Part shown: one piece after another, positions 10,296 to 18,889 of the stretch | How positions within the stretch are numbered: the stretch's first letter is position 1 | How the letters are laid out: each line of letters opens with the position of its first letter | Program-made: the position numbers and the translations under genes | Notes under the pieces: generated by a model | The model's database searches: none | What the model was told of the DNA's origin: nothing | What the model saw: only the letters and a program-made list of their open reading frames with translations | NCBI RefSeq assembly: GCF_002261265.1 | Contig: NZ_NEVK01000008.1 | Span: 186,001 to 250,000 of the forward strand | Origin: Bordetella genomosp. 7 | GTDB lineage: Bacteria; Pseudomonadota; Gammaproteobacteria; Burkholderiales; Burkholderiaceae_B | Reading direction: 5' to 3' | Length of the DNA: 64,000 nucleotides

Positions 10296-11072
10296 ATGCC
10301 GCTGCTGTTTGAAGTGCAAGACTATATCGCCACCATTACGCTGAACCGCCCGGAAGCGATGAACAGCATCGACCCAGAAACCCGCGCCGAGCTGCACGAT
10401 GCCTGGCAACGCATCAAGCACGACGATGACATCCGGGTCGCCATCCTGACCGGGGCCGGAGAAAAGGCGTTCTGTACAGGCTCTGACCTGAAAAAGACGA
10501 TGCCTCCGAAGGAGAGCTTTGCCGAGCTGACCTTCGGCCGGTCGGAATCGGATCATCTGCTTGCCGGGCTTGATACCGATAAACCGCTGATCTGCGCCGT
10601 AAACGGCTATGCCATGGGCGGCGGCATGGAGCTCGCCCTGGCCTGCGACATCCGCATCGCATCCGACAATGCCGTGTTCGCTTTGTCCGAAGTACGCATC
10701 GGCAGCATTCCCGGCGCGGGGGGCACGCAGCGCCTGCCGCGTGCCATCGGCGCTTCCAATGCCCTGCTCATGCTGCTGACCGGCGATCGCATCGATGCCC
10801 AGGAGGCGTTGCGCACCGGCCTGGTCAGCAAGGTAGTCAGCCAAGGCCAGCTGCTGGCCTCGGCCCGCCAGATCGCCGAACGCATCGCCGGCAACGCGCC
10901 GCTGTCGGTGCGCGCCATCAAACGGCTGGTGTACAGCGGCATGGACATGCCTCTGCCGGCCGCTATCGACACCGAACGCTATGTGTTCGGGGTGCTGCGC
11001 GACACCGAAGACCGCATCGAAGGCCGCAAGGCGTTCCAGGAAAAACGCAGCCCCGTCTACCGCGGCCGCTGA
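10296..11072 (+). CDS. Enoyl-CoA hydratase/isomerase family protein
   Basis: A 258-residue crotonase-fold protein, the usual family length. The oxyanion-hole and catalytic regions are clear: NGYAMGGGMELALACDIRIA carries the first glutamate, and FALSEVRIGSIPGAGGTQRL carries the second. With both acidic residues present, hydration of a 2-enoyl-CoA is the likely reaction. It follows the CoA-transferase by 30 bp and precedes the acyl-CoA dehydrogenase by 52 bp, consistent with a beta-oxidation-like route. Substrate not determined. Confidence 0.93.
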   Translation: MPLLFEVQDYIATITLNRPEAMNSIDPETRAELHDAWQRIKHDDDIRVAILTGAGEKAFCTGSDLKKTMPPKESFAELTFGRSESDHLLAGLDTDKPLICAVNGYAMGGGMELALACDIRIASDNAVFALSEVRIGSIPGAGGTQRLPRAIGASNALLMLLTGDRIDAQEALRTGLVSKVVSQGQLLASARQIAERIAGNAPLSVRAIKRLVYSGMDMPLPAAIDTERYVFGVLRDTEDRIEGRKAFQEKRSPVYRGR

Positions 11073-11124
11073 TCGCCCGTCAACACAACGCTGCTCGCCC
11101 CGGCGCTGCAGTACAGGAAGCCAC

Positions 11125-12312
11125 ATGGATTTCGAACTACCCGAGTCGTCGCGCATGGTGCGCGACACCGTCGCACGCTTTGTCCAGCAAGAGCTGGTGG
11201 GGCTGGAGCCGCTCATCATCCGGCGCGAGGCCGAACGCGGTTACGAAGACACGCCGCTCATTCCGCCTGACGTCGAGGCGCAGCTGCAGCAGAAGGCGCG
11301 TGATATCGGCCTGTGGGGCATCGATGTGCCCGAAGAGTTCGGCGGGCAGGACCTCGGCATGCTCAATAAATGCCTGGTCGTCGAACAACTCAAGCACAGC
11401 ATTGTTCCGTTTGTGCTGCCGCCAGAAAGCCCCAATCTGTTTCTGCTGAAAGAACTATGCAAGGGCAGCCAGGTCGACCGCTATCTGTTGCCCTACTCGC
11501 GTGGCGAAAAAAAGAGTTGCCTGGCGCTATCGGAACCGGGCGCCGGCTCGGACGCAGCCGCCATCAAGACCCGTGCCGAGCGCAAGAACGGCAAGTGGGT
11601 GCTCAATGGCACCAAACTGTGGATCAGCAATGCGAGGCGCTCGGATTTCATGATCGTCATGGCGGTGACCGATCCCTCGGCCGACAAGCGTTCGGCCTAT
11701 ACGGCCTTTCTGGTCGACAAGGGCACCCCGGGCCTGACGATTCCCACCTCTTTCCCCATGATCGGCGAATACCATCCGTACGAGGTGGTGCTGGACAACG
11801 TTGAACTGGACGACGACCAGGTGCTGGGCGAAGTGGGGGGCGGCTTTGCGCCGATCTCCAAGCGCCTGGGCGTGCGCCGCCTGGAAATCGCATCGCGCTG
11901 CCTGGGCCTGGCCACGCGCTGCCTGACGATGATGATCGAGCAGGCCAATACCCGCAAAACCTTCGGCGCTCCCCTTGCCGATCGCCAGGCGGTCCAATGG
12001 TGGATCGCCGACAGTTACCAGGAAATCGAAATGCTGCGCTGGGTGGTCTATCAGATGGCGTGGAAGATGGACAACGGGCGCAGCGACGTGCGCCTGGACG
12101 GATCCATGGTCAAGCTGCAGGGCACCGAAATGATCGCACGTGTCGTCGATCGCGCCATCCAGCTGTTCGGGGGCATGGGCGTGTCGAAGGAGATGCCGCT
12201 GGAATACATCTCGCGCATGTGCCGCGTCATGCGTATCGTCGAAGGCCCCAGCGAAGTCCACCGCTGGGTCATCGCGCGCGATCTGCTCAAGAACGGCCTG
12301 CCCGCCGTCTGA
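11125..12312 (+). CDS. Acyl-CoA dehydrogenase
   Basis: A 395-residue FAD-dependent dehydrogenase that should oxidise an acyl-CoA to the 2-enoyl-CoA and pass electrons to ETF. The N-terminal helical domain is followed by the FAD/substrate motif CLALSEPGAGSDAAAIKTRA. The C-terminal domain ends with the conserved IVEGPSEVHRWVIARDLLK. I chose ATG 11125 because homology (MDFELPESSRMVRDTVARF) begins there; an open frame extends upstream over the hydratase end. It belongs to the same transcription unit as its neighbours. Confidence 0.93.
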   Translation: MDFELPESSRMVRDTVARFVQQELVGLEPLIIRREAERGYEDTPLIPPDVEAQLQQKARDIGLWGIDVPEEFGGQDLGMLNKCLVVEQLKHSIVPFVLPPESPNLFLLKELCKGSQVDRYLLPYSRGEKKSCLALSEPGAGSDAAAIKTRAERKNGKWVLNGTKLWISNARRSDFMIVMAVTDPSADKRSAYTAFLVDKGTPGLTIPTSFPMIGEYHPYEVVLDNVELDDDQVLGEVGGGFAPISKRLGVRRLEIASRCLGLATRCLTMMIEQANTRKTFGAPLADRQAVQWWIADSYQEIEMLRWVVYQMAWKMDNGRSDVRLDGSMVKLQGTEMIARVVDRAIQLFGGMGVSKEMPLEYISRMCRVMRIVEGPSEVHRWVIARDLLKNGLPAV

Positions 12313-12333
12313 AGCGCGACAGCAGAGGCGCCC

Positions 12334-13533
12334 ATGAGACCCTTCAGCTCCGTGACACCGTCGGTGCGCATCCATGCCGGCCCGCAGGCCCTGGAGCGCC
12401 TGCCCCGCGAACTGGACCGCCTGAATCTTCGCCACGCCTTTGTGCTGTGCGGCCGCAGCGTGGCCACACGCACGCCGCTGCTACGGCGGGTACAGGCCCT
12501 GGCCGGGCCGCGCTATGCGGGCGCCTACACCCTGCTTGGCAAGGACGCGCCGCTGGACGACGTCTTGGAAGCCACTGCCCAAGCCCGCGCCGCCGGCGCC
12601 GATGCGCTGATTGCCATCGGCGCGGGCAGCGTGCTGAAAGCGGCCCGTGTGGTAGCAATATTTCTGGCCGAATCAGGCGACCCCGCCAGCCTGGCGACAC
12701 AGTATCCGCCAGACGGCCCCCCGGTCAGCCCCAGGCTGCGCGCGCCCAAAGCGCCGATTTTCAACGTGCTGACGGCGGCCACTTCGTCGCAACACCGCGG
12801 CGGGGCGGCCCTGAAGAACCCCGCAGGCGGCCCGCGCCTGGAGTACTTCGACCCCAAGACTCGGCCCGTCGCCATATTCTGGGACGCCGACGCACTGTTG
12901 ACCGCGCCGACTTCGCTCGCTCGATCCACCGGATTAGGCGTGTTCTGGCGCGCCCTGATGAACGTCGGCGCGGTGCGCGAGGCCAACCCGCTGGTGCAGG
13001 CGTCACGCCTGCACGCGTTGATCCTGTCGCTGGCGGCACTGCCCCGGATGGCGGATCCCCATGACGTCGACGCGCGCATAGATATGTGTGCGGCGGCGAT
13101 GCTGCAGAATCGCGACGAAGACGACGGCGGACGCCCCATGGATGCGCACTGGGTCGCGCGCGCCGTGTATGCGCTGGGGGCTGCGCTGTTCAACCAGGCT
13201 GCGCAGCTCGACCAGGGAACCACGCATGCCCTGCTCACCGGCCCCGCCATCCGCTACTTTGGCGAACTGTGTCCGGACGCGGTACGCGACATGGCACGAG
13301 CCCTGTCGATTCCGGACGCAGCCACTTCAGGCAACATGGCCGCCATCGGCGATGCGGTCGGACAATGGTTCGCTCAATGGGGGATACCGATGCGGCTGCG
13401 CGACTTCGACATATCGAAAGACCTCCTGGCGTCGGCCACCCAGCACGCCATGCAGAACTTCAATGCCGACCGCAATCGCGAGCTGTCCCAGCACCGCGGG
13501 CGGCTGGAGGCGGTGCTGGCGCACGCCTGGTGA
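12334..13533 (+). CDS. Iron-containing alcohol dehydrogenase-like protein with altered metal site
   Basis: A 399-residue protein with the overall layout of the iron-dependent dehydrogenase/maleylacetate reductase family. An N-terminal Rossmann-like domain has LIAIGAGSVLKAARV in place of the usual GGGSxxDxAK. The helical C-terminal domain reads TGLGVFWRALMNV where the family has TGxDALxHAxE. A later His is kept (GTTHALLTG), but the second PHG-type His is not evident. Most metal ligands therefore seem substituted. It could be metal-free, use a different cofactor, or be non-catalytic. It starts 21 bp after the acyl-CoA dehydrogenase. Confidence 0.75.
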   Translation: MRPFSSVTPSVRIHAGPQALERLPRELDRLNLRHAFVLCGRSVATRTPLLRRVQALAGPRYAGAYTLLGKDAPLDDVLEATAQARAAGADALIAIGAGSVLKAARVVAIFLAESGDPASLATQYPPDGPPVSPRLRAPKAPIFNVLTAATSSQHRGGAALKNPAGGPRLEYFDPKTRPVAIFWDADALLTAPTSLARSTGLGVFWRALMNVGAVREANPLVQASRLHALILSLAALPRMADPHDVDARIDMCAAAMLQNRDEDDGGRPMDAHWVARAVYALGAALFNQAAQLDQGTTHALLTGPAIRYFGELCPDAVRDMARALSIPDAATSGNMAAIGDAVGQWFAQWGIPMRLRDFDISKDLLASATQHAMQNFNADRNRELSQHRGRLEAVLAHAW

Positions 13534-13591
13534 GCTCGCCATGCATCGCCGCCGGATATCGTGACCTGCCCTAGACCTACGGGAAACATCC

Positions 13592-14980
13592 ATGAGCCAG
13601 CAGTCATCCATTCTGGATACCGCCTCGATGCGCATTGCGCGCTTTGCTACTGACTTCGACCCGTCCGACCTGCCGCAGGCGGCATACCGCAGCGTGGGAC
13701 GCGCCGTTGTCGATACGGTGGGAATCGCGCTGGCGGCCGCCGATGATGGCGCGTGCGCCATTGCATTGAACCTTGCACGCGCCGAAGGCGCCTCCGCTGC
13801 GGCGCGCATTTGGACCCACGCCGACTCGGCTTCGTTGACCAGCGCGGCCTTCTACAACGGCGTGGCCGCGCACGTGCTCGACTTTGATGACGTCAATTCG
13901 CCCTTGCGCGGACACCCCAGCGTGGTGATGCTTCCCGCGCTGCTGGCGTTGGCGCAGCATCGCGATATTCCCGGCCGACGGCTCGCGTCGGCCTACGCGG
14001 TGGGCCTTGAAGTCATGGTGAAGATTGCGCGCGCCATGGTGTCGGACCATTATGCAAAAGGCTGGCACGCCACCACCACCATCGGCGTGCTGGGGGCGGC
14101 CACGGCCTGCAGCCACCTGCTGGGGCTGTCTGCGGGCCAGACGGCCAACGCCATCGGGCTGGCCTTCGCGCAAAGCTCGGGGAGCCGGGCCAACTTCGGC
14201 ACCATGGCCAAGCCGTTCCAGGCCGGGCATTGCAATGCCTCGGCCCTGCGCGCGGCATTGCTGGCAGAAGCCGGCATGGACGCGGCACCCGATGCCCTGG
14301 ACGGCCCCCAGGGTTTCACCACGCTGTATGGCAACCGCGAAAGCCTGGATGCGGAGCTGGCCAGCCTCGGCCAGGCGCCGCTGGAACTGCTGGCCAGCGG
14401 ATTGGAAATCAAGAAATACCCGATGTGCTACGCGGCCCACCGGTCGATAGACGGCTTGCTGGACCTGCGCCGCGAACATGGATTGCAGGCCGAGCAGGTG
14501 GTGGCTATTCATGTGGAATCGAACCGGCGCGCCATGGTGCCCTTGATCCACCCGCGCCCGCAAACCGGATTGGAAGCGAAGTTCAGCATGCCGTATGCCA
14601 TGGCGGCCGCCGCGCTGGACGGCCACGTGCGCCTTGCCAGTTTCACCGACCAGGCGGTACAGCGGCCGGCCGTGCGCGCCTTGATGCAACGAGTGACCAC
14701 CGAAGAAGCCGACGGGCCGGTAACCCCGCGCTGGAATATCGTGACCGTCACGCTCCACGACGGGACGAAGCTGCGCAAGGAAATCCGCACGTTGCGCGGT
14801 TCACACGACTGCCCGTTGTCGGACGACGAACTGGCAGACAAGTGGGACGATTGCCTGGCGTTTGGCGGCTATCGGGATCGCGGCAGGCAGTTCTTTGACG
14901 CCGCCCTGGATATCGCATCGGCTTCGATTCCGGAACTGCTCAAGCGCATGCCCCAGCGCGCCGTGGCCTCATCAGGATAA
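13592..14980 (+). CDS. MmgE/PrpD family protein
   Basis: A 462-residue member of the family that includes 2-methylcitrate dehydratase PrpD and cis-aconitate decarboxylase. Family marks are HVLDFDDVNSPLRGHPSVV, KGWHATTTIGVLGAATA and the glycine-rich FAQSSGSRANFGTMAKPFQA. Members dehydrate, isomerise or decarboxylate polycarboxylic acids without a metal cluster. It is followed by prpF-like 15035, a pairing seen in tricarboxylate routes, which hints that the operon handles a branched or unsaturated polycarboxylate. The exact reaction cannot be assigned. Confidence 0.9.
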   Translation: MSQQSSILDTASMRIARFATDFDPSDLPQAAYRSVGRAVVDTVGIALAAADDGACAIALNLARAEGASAAARIWTHADSASLTSAAFYNGVAAHVLDFDDVNSPLRGHPSVVMLPALLALAQHRDIPGRRLASAYAVGLEVMVKIARAMVSDHYAKGWHATTTIGVLGAATACSHLLGLSAGQTANAIGLAFAQSSGSRANFGTMAKPFQAGHCNASALRAALLAEAGMDAAPDALDGPQGFTTLYGNRESLDAELASLGQAPLELLASGLEIKKYPMCYAAHRSIDGLLDLRREHGLQAEQVVAIHVESNRRAMVPLIHPRPQTGLEAKFSMPYAMAAAALDGHVRLASFTDQAVQRPAVRALMQRVTTEEADGPVTPRWNIVTVTLHDGTKLRKEIRTLRGSHDCPLSDDELADKWDDCLAFGGYRDRGRQFFDAALDIASASIPELLKRMPQRAVASSG

Positions 14981-15034
14981 AGCACTGGCCGGCGCAACTC
15001 GCCACGCGACCTCATTCAAGGGGGAAATTTACCA

Positions 15035-16177
15035 ATGTCCCAGACGCCCGGAGTTCCTTTTCATCTGCTGCGCGGCGGTACGAGCAAAGGCGTGTTCTTC
15101 GACCGCGCCGCCGTGCCTTCGGACCGCGACGAACTCGCGGCATTCCTGCTCAACGTGTTTGGCAGCCCCGACCCACGACAGATCGACGGCCTGGGCGGCG
15201 GCGACAAGTTGACCAGCAAAGCAGCAGTGCTGGGGCCCCCTACCCATCCGCACGCCGACGTGGATTACCTGTTCGCCCAGGTCGGGATCCGCCACGCGGA
15301 AGTCGACTACAAACTCAACTGCGGCAATCTATCCGCGGCGGTGGCTGCCCACGCCATCGAACAATGCTACGTGCCTGCCACCGAAGGGCAGACCGCCGTG
15401 CGCATCCATAACCTGAACACGCGCCGCGTCATCCACGCACGCGTGCCGGTTCGCGACGGCAAGGTGGTGTACACGGGCGATCTGGCCATCGACGGCGTAC
15501 CCGGCACGGGCGCCCCTATCGAACTGGATTTCCGCGAGGCCACCGGGTCTATTACCGGCACGCTGCTTCCGCTGGGCGACGTGCGAAACCGGATGGAAAT
15601 CGCCGGCGTGGGGCCTGTGGACATCACCGTCATCGATGGCGCGAACCTGGTGGTGCTCGTTGCAGCGCACGACCTTGGCATGCTGGGTATCGAATCGCCG
15701 CAGCAGATCGACAATGATGCGGCGCTGGTAACCAGGATGCAGGCCATACGTGCCCAGGTGGCCGAACACCTGGGGCTGGGCGATTACTGGCGCAGCCGCG
15801 CCGCGCCATCGAACCCCATGTTGGTCGCCGTGCAGGCGCCACGGTCATATGCAGCGCTCAACGGCGAGACCGTACTTGCCGATACGCTGGACCTGGTCTG
15901 CCGCCAATACTCCACGGGCGCAACCAGCAAGGCGCTGGCGGCCACAGTGACGGCAACCATCGGCATGGCCTGCCGGATTCCGGGTTCGATTGCCGCGCGC
16001 CATCTACGTCCGGGCGGCGGTACATCTGAACCACTGCGTATCGGCCACCCCGCCGGCCGCATCATGGTGCGCGCGCGTGTGCGCGCCAACGCGGCCCTGC
16101 AGGTAGAGCAGGCGGCCATCTATCGCACCGCCCGCACCATCGCCAGGGGCGAAGTGATGCCGCGCGAGACGGCATAA
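15035..16177 (+). CDS. PrpF-family isomerase/tautomerase
   Basis: A 380-residue protein beginning with the family signature LLRGGTSKGVFFDRAAVP and containing DYKLNCGNLSAAVAAHAIE, which carries the catalytic cysteine region. The family (diaminopimelate-epimerase fold) includes PrpF aconitate isomerase and the 4-oxalomesaconate tautomerase GalD, which shift double bonds in tricarboxylates. RBS AAGGGGGAAA precedes the ATG. It is the last gene of the operon; the reverse-strand IclR gene ends 32 bp further on. A companion AcnD-type aconitase is not in the window, so a methylcitrate cycle is not supported. Confidence 0.88.
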   Translation: MSQTPGVPFHLLRGGTSKGVFFDRAAVPSDRDELAAFLLNVFGSPDPRQIDGLGGGDKLTSKAAVLGPPTHPHADVDYLFAQVGIRHAEVDYKLNCGNLSAAVAAHAIEQCYVPATEGQTAVRIHNLNTRRVIHARVPVRDGKVVYTGDLAIDGVPGTGAPIELDFREATGSITGTLLPLGDVRNRMEIAGVGPVDITVIDGANLVVLVAAHDLGMLGIESPQQIDNDAALVTRMQAIRAQVAEHLGLGDYWRSRAAPSNPMLVAVQAPRSYAALNGETVLADTLDLVCRQYSTGATSKALAATVTATIGMACRIPGSIAARHLRPGGGTSEPLRIGHPAGRIMVRARVRANAALQVEQAAIYRTARTIARGEVMPRETA

Positions 16178-16209
16178 GGCCGGTGCGCAGCAGGCGCGCC
16201 GCTACGGTG

Positions 16210-17016
16210 TCAGTCGTCGGTGGCGTGTATGCGCAGCTTCTCTTCAATGGCGTGCACCGCCGACTGAAGATTCTTGACTTTGTCGGCCAGCGCCGGGCCT
16301 TTCAGGCGGCTGCTCAACGCCGAAATGCTGACCGCGCCGATAGGGCGGCCATGCGGGTCGAGAATGGGCACCGCGATGGACCGCACGGACTCGACCTCGA
16401 GCACTTCGTTTTCCAGGTAGCCCTGCTCGCGGGCGCGCGCAATGCGCTGGCGCAGGTCGTCCCAGCTGAAACGGGGATAGCCGCGCTCGGTGCGTTCTTT
16501 GTTGGCCAGGCATATACGCTGGATTTCGTCGTCGGGCAGCGCCGACAGCAGTGCAGTTGCTCCCGCCCCTACATTCAGCGGCCGCCGCCTGCCCACGTCC
16601 AGTACGAATACCTTGATGGGAAACGCGCCCTCGGCTCTGGCGATGCACACGCCATCCAACCCGGAGCGCACTGTGAGGAACACGGTATCGCCGGTGGCGT
16701 CCGCCACCTGCCGCAAGTACGGCACACAGGTATCGCGCAAGTCGTAGGTGTAGGGCGCCGCCGCGGCGACACCCATTTCGTAAGTCAACGAGCCCAGGAA
16801 ATAGCGCTTGCTGCGATCGTCCTGCCTTACGAATCCTTCGGCCACAAGGGCTTGCAGCAAGCGGTGGGCGGTAGGCCGCGTCAGGTTGGCACTGTTATGC
16901 AGGTCGACCAGGCGCATGCCGGTGCGGTTGTAGGTGGTGATCAGCCGCAGCAGTGCGGCACACCGTTGAATCGCCTGGGTGCCTGTCCTGTCTTTGCGTG
17001 CATCGGTTGTAGCCAT
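16210..17016 (-). CDS. IclR-family transcriptional regulator
   Basis: A 268-residue regulator with an N-terminal winged helix (TGTQAIQRCAALLRLITTYN, then ANLTRPTAHRLLQALVAEGF at about 46-65). The C-terminal GAF-like effector domain contains VGRRRPLNVGAGATALLSAL and a cysteine near IQRICLANK. It lies between the 6785-16177 operon (convergent) and the thiolase/DUF35 genes (divergent, 84 bp away). Control of the divergent pair is most likely, and control of the operon is possible. The shared gap contains the small inverted repeat TTGGC-N8-GCCAA (17039-17056). Confidence 0.92.
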   Translation of the reverse strand: MATTDARKDRTGTQAIQRCAALLRLITTYNRTGMRLVDLHNSANLTRPTAHRLLQALVAEGFVRQDDRSKRYFLGSLTYEMGVAAAAPYTYDLRDTCVPYLRQVADATGDTVFLTVRSGLDGVCIARAEGAFPIKVFVLDVGRRRPLNVGAGATALLSALPDDEIQRICLANKERTERGYPRFSWDDLRQRIARAREQGYLENEVLEVESVRSIAVPILDPHGRPIGAVSISALSSRLKGPALADKVKNLQSAVHAIEEKLRIHATDD

Positions 17017-17038
17017 GAAATATCACAATGTGGTCGTT

Positions 17039-17056
17039 TTGGCGCATTTTTGCCAA
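17039..17056. promoter_or_regulatory. Inverted repeat between divergent IclR and thiolase genes
   Basis: TTGGC, an 8-base spacer and GCCAA lie in the 84-bp gap between two divergent genes. Short inverted repeats of this size are typical IclR-type operators, but this arm is only 5 bp, so the call is tentative. Confidence 0.35.
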
Positions 17057-17100
17057 GTTTCGGCCACTACAATACCGTGAATCCGGGGAGTTAGTCCACT

Positions 17101-18297
17101 ATGAGGGAGTTTGCTGTGAGCGGATCTACAGAAGAGCGCTACAAGCGCACATCGGGAATCTCGGCGGTCGCGGGAGTCGGCCATACCGACTGGGCCGAAG
17201 ACTACCGCCGAGTCCGCAACGGCGAGAAGCCGTTCGATTCCTACGGATACGCCGCGCTGGCATTCAGCCGCGCGTTGGAGGATGCAGGCATCAGCCGCTC
17301 CGATGTAGACGGCCTGATCGTCGGCCCCACCACCGCCTACGAGCGCATGGGCGAAATACTGAATATCGACCCGCGGTGGGGCGGGCAGGCCGACGCCGTC
17401 CAGGCGGTGTTTCAGGCCGTGCTGGCCATTCACTCGGGTATGGCCGAGGTGGTGGCGCTGGTGTACGGCAATGACCAGCGCTCGGCCGCGGTGCAGTATG
17501 GGGGGCCCGAAGCGATGGGGGGCGGCGCGTTCCTGTCATACGTGTATCACAGCCCCTGGGGCCTGACTTCGCAGGGCGCTCTGTATGCGCTGATGTTCCA
17601 GCGCTACAAAGAAATGTGGGGGGTCACCGACCACGACCTGGGCCAGGTGGCAGTGGGCCAGCGGCAATGGGCCAGCCTGAACCCGCACGCCATCATGCGC
17701 AAGCCGCTAACCATCGAAGACTACCTGGCGGCCAAGTACATCGCCGAGCCGCTGCGTCTGAATGACTATTGCCTGATCAACGACGGCGGCGTCGCGCTCA
17801 TCATCATGGAAGCCGAACGTGCGCGCAAAACCTGCCGCAACCCTGTGTTCATCAAGGGGTTGGGCCGCTCGGACCTGAATCATCAAGCGACCAGCCTGGG
17901 TCCGCGCCTGATCGACTTCTACCGCCCGGCCCAGATGCGCGCGGCCGAACAGGTCTACGGCGCGGCGGGCATAGGCCCCAATGACGTGGACGCGCTGCTG
18001 GTATACGACAGCTTCAGCCCGCACATCTTCTTTGCACTGGAAGGCTTCGGCTTCTGCGGCCAGGGCGAAGGCGCGCGCTTCATTGCCGAGAACGGCATAG
18101 GCGTGGGCGGCCGCCTGCCGGTCAACACGCACGGCGGACACTTGTCGGAATCGTATATGCAGGGCTGGAACCACCAGATCGAGGCCGTGCGCCAACTGCG
18201 TGGCGGCCAGGGCGAACGCCAGGTGGCTGATTGCCAACACGTGCAGTACGTGTCGGACGTGGCAGGCAAGGCCATGTCGATCATCTACGGCAAATAA
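17101..18297 (+). CDS. Thiolase-like (SCP-x/Ltp2-type) protein, probable acyl-CoA aldolase or lyase subunit
   Basis: A 398-residue thiolase-fold protein. The position of the nucleophilic cysteine of true thiolases (CASG-type motif near residue 90-100) reads GGQADAVQAVFQAV, so no acylatable cysteine is seen. The regions VYDSFSPHIFFALEGFGFCG and VNTHGGHLSESYMQG match the pattern of SCP-x/Ltp2 proteins. Those pair with a DUF35 partner and cleave C-C bonds by retro-aldol chemistry. A DUF35 gene follows 20 bp later. I infer a two-subunit CoA-thioester lyase. Alternatively it is a non-catalytic lipid-transfer-like protein. Confidence 0.82.
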   Translation: MREFAVSGSTEERYKRTSGISAVAGVGHTDWAEDYRRVRNGEKPFDSYGYAALAFSRALEDAGISRSDVDGLIVGPTTAYERMGEILNIDPRWGGQADAVQAVFQAVLAIHSGMAEVVALVYGNDQRSAAVQYGGPEAMGGGAFLSYVYHSPWGLTSQGALYALMFQRYKEMWGVTDHDLGQVAVGQRQWASLNPHAIMRKPLTIEDYLAAKYIAEPLRLNDYCLINDGGVALIIMEAERARKTCRNPVFIKGLGRSDLNHQATSLGPRLIDFYRPAQMRAAEQVYGAAGIGPNDVDALLVYDSFSPHIFFALEGFGFCGQGEGARFIAENGIGVGGRLPVNTHGGHLSESYMQGWNHQIEAVRQLRGGQGERQVADCQHVQYVSDVAGKAMSIIYGK

Positions 18298-18317
18298 TCA
18301 CGGGGACGAACCACATC

Positions 18318-18710
18318 ATGAGCAAGACACCACGCCTTTATTCGCCTTACGATGCGCCCCTGTGGGAAAGTATCCAAGAGGGCCAGATGAAGCTGCAGCG
18401 TTGCCGCAAGACCGGCGCCTTCTACTATCCGCCCGGCCCGGTCTGCCCGCAATCCCTGAGCTTCGATGTGGAATGGGCGCCGGTTTCCGGGCGCGGCACG
18501 ATCCTGTCATGGACTGTGTTTCATCGCCAGTACCTGCCGGCCTATCCGGCGCCCCACCTGGTGGTGGCGGTGGCACTGGAAGAAGGCCCCATCATGATCG
18601 GCTACATGGACCACGCCAGCCTGCCCGACCTGAAGCTGGACAAGCCGGTGGCGATGGAATATGTGGAGCATCCCGACGGCTATCGCATTCCGAAGTTCAC
18701 CCTGCAATGA
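18318..18710 (+). CDS. DUF35 OB-fold acyl-CoA-binding partner protein
   Basis: A 130-residue OB-fold protein of the DUF35 family. The N-terminal rubredoxin-like zinc ribbon is reduced. QRCRKTGAFYYPPGPVCP has only one cysteine on each side instead of two CxxC pairs, so zinc may not bind. The OB domain follows (GRGTILSWTVFHRQYLPAY, then IMIGYMDH). DUF35 proteins bind the acyl-CoA and complete the active site of thiolase-like partners, which agrees with its position directly behind the thiolase-like gene. ATG 18318 was chosen to match the family start. A strong terminator follows. Confidence 0.88.
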   Translation: MSKTPRLYSPYDAPLWESIQEGQMKLQRCRKTGAFYYPPGPVCPQSLSFDVEWAPVSGRGTILSWTVFHRQYLPAYPAPHLVVAVALEEGPIMIGYMDHASLPDLKLDKPVAMEYVEHPDGYRIPKFTLQ

Positions 18711-18720
18711 CTGCCTCTCG

Positions 18721-18766
18721 CGCAGCGAGCGTCCGCCCGCCCCCACGGGCGGGGACTCGCTGCGTT
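18721..18766 (+). terminator. Rho-independent terminator after DUF35 gene
   Basis: A 9-bp outer stem (18721-18729 with 18756-18764) encloses a C-rich arm facing a G-rich arm. The tail is TTTAG. It closes the thiolase/DUF35 unit 10 bp after the stop codon and separates it from the dehydrogenase at 18890. Confidence 0.75.
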
Positions 18767-18889
18767 TAGTATTGGCATGCCGCTTTCGGGGCTGCCACTT
18801 GATGTCGGCACCGCCCCCCTTGCGCTATCCTGCTGCTTTTTGCATGGCCCGGTGCGCCGCCGCACCCTGGGCATATCAAGAGCAACATC

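Noticed and set aside
15035-16177. Complete methylcitrate (prp) cluster
   Set aside because: prpB, prpC and acnD are missing. Only PrpD-like and PrpF-like family members are present, so propionate catabolism is not supported.
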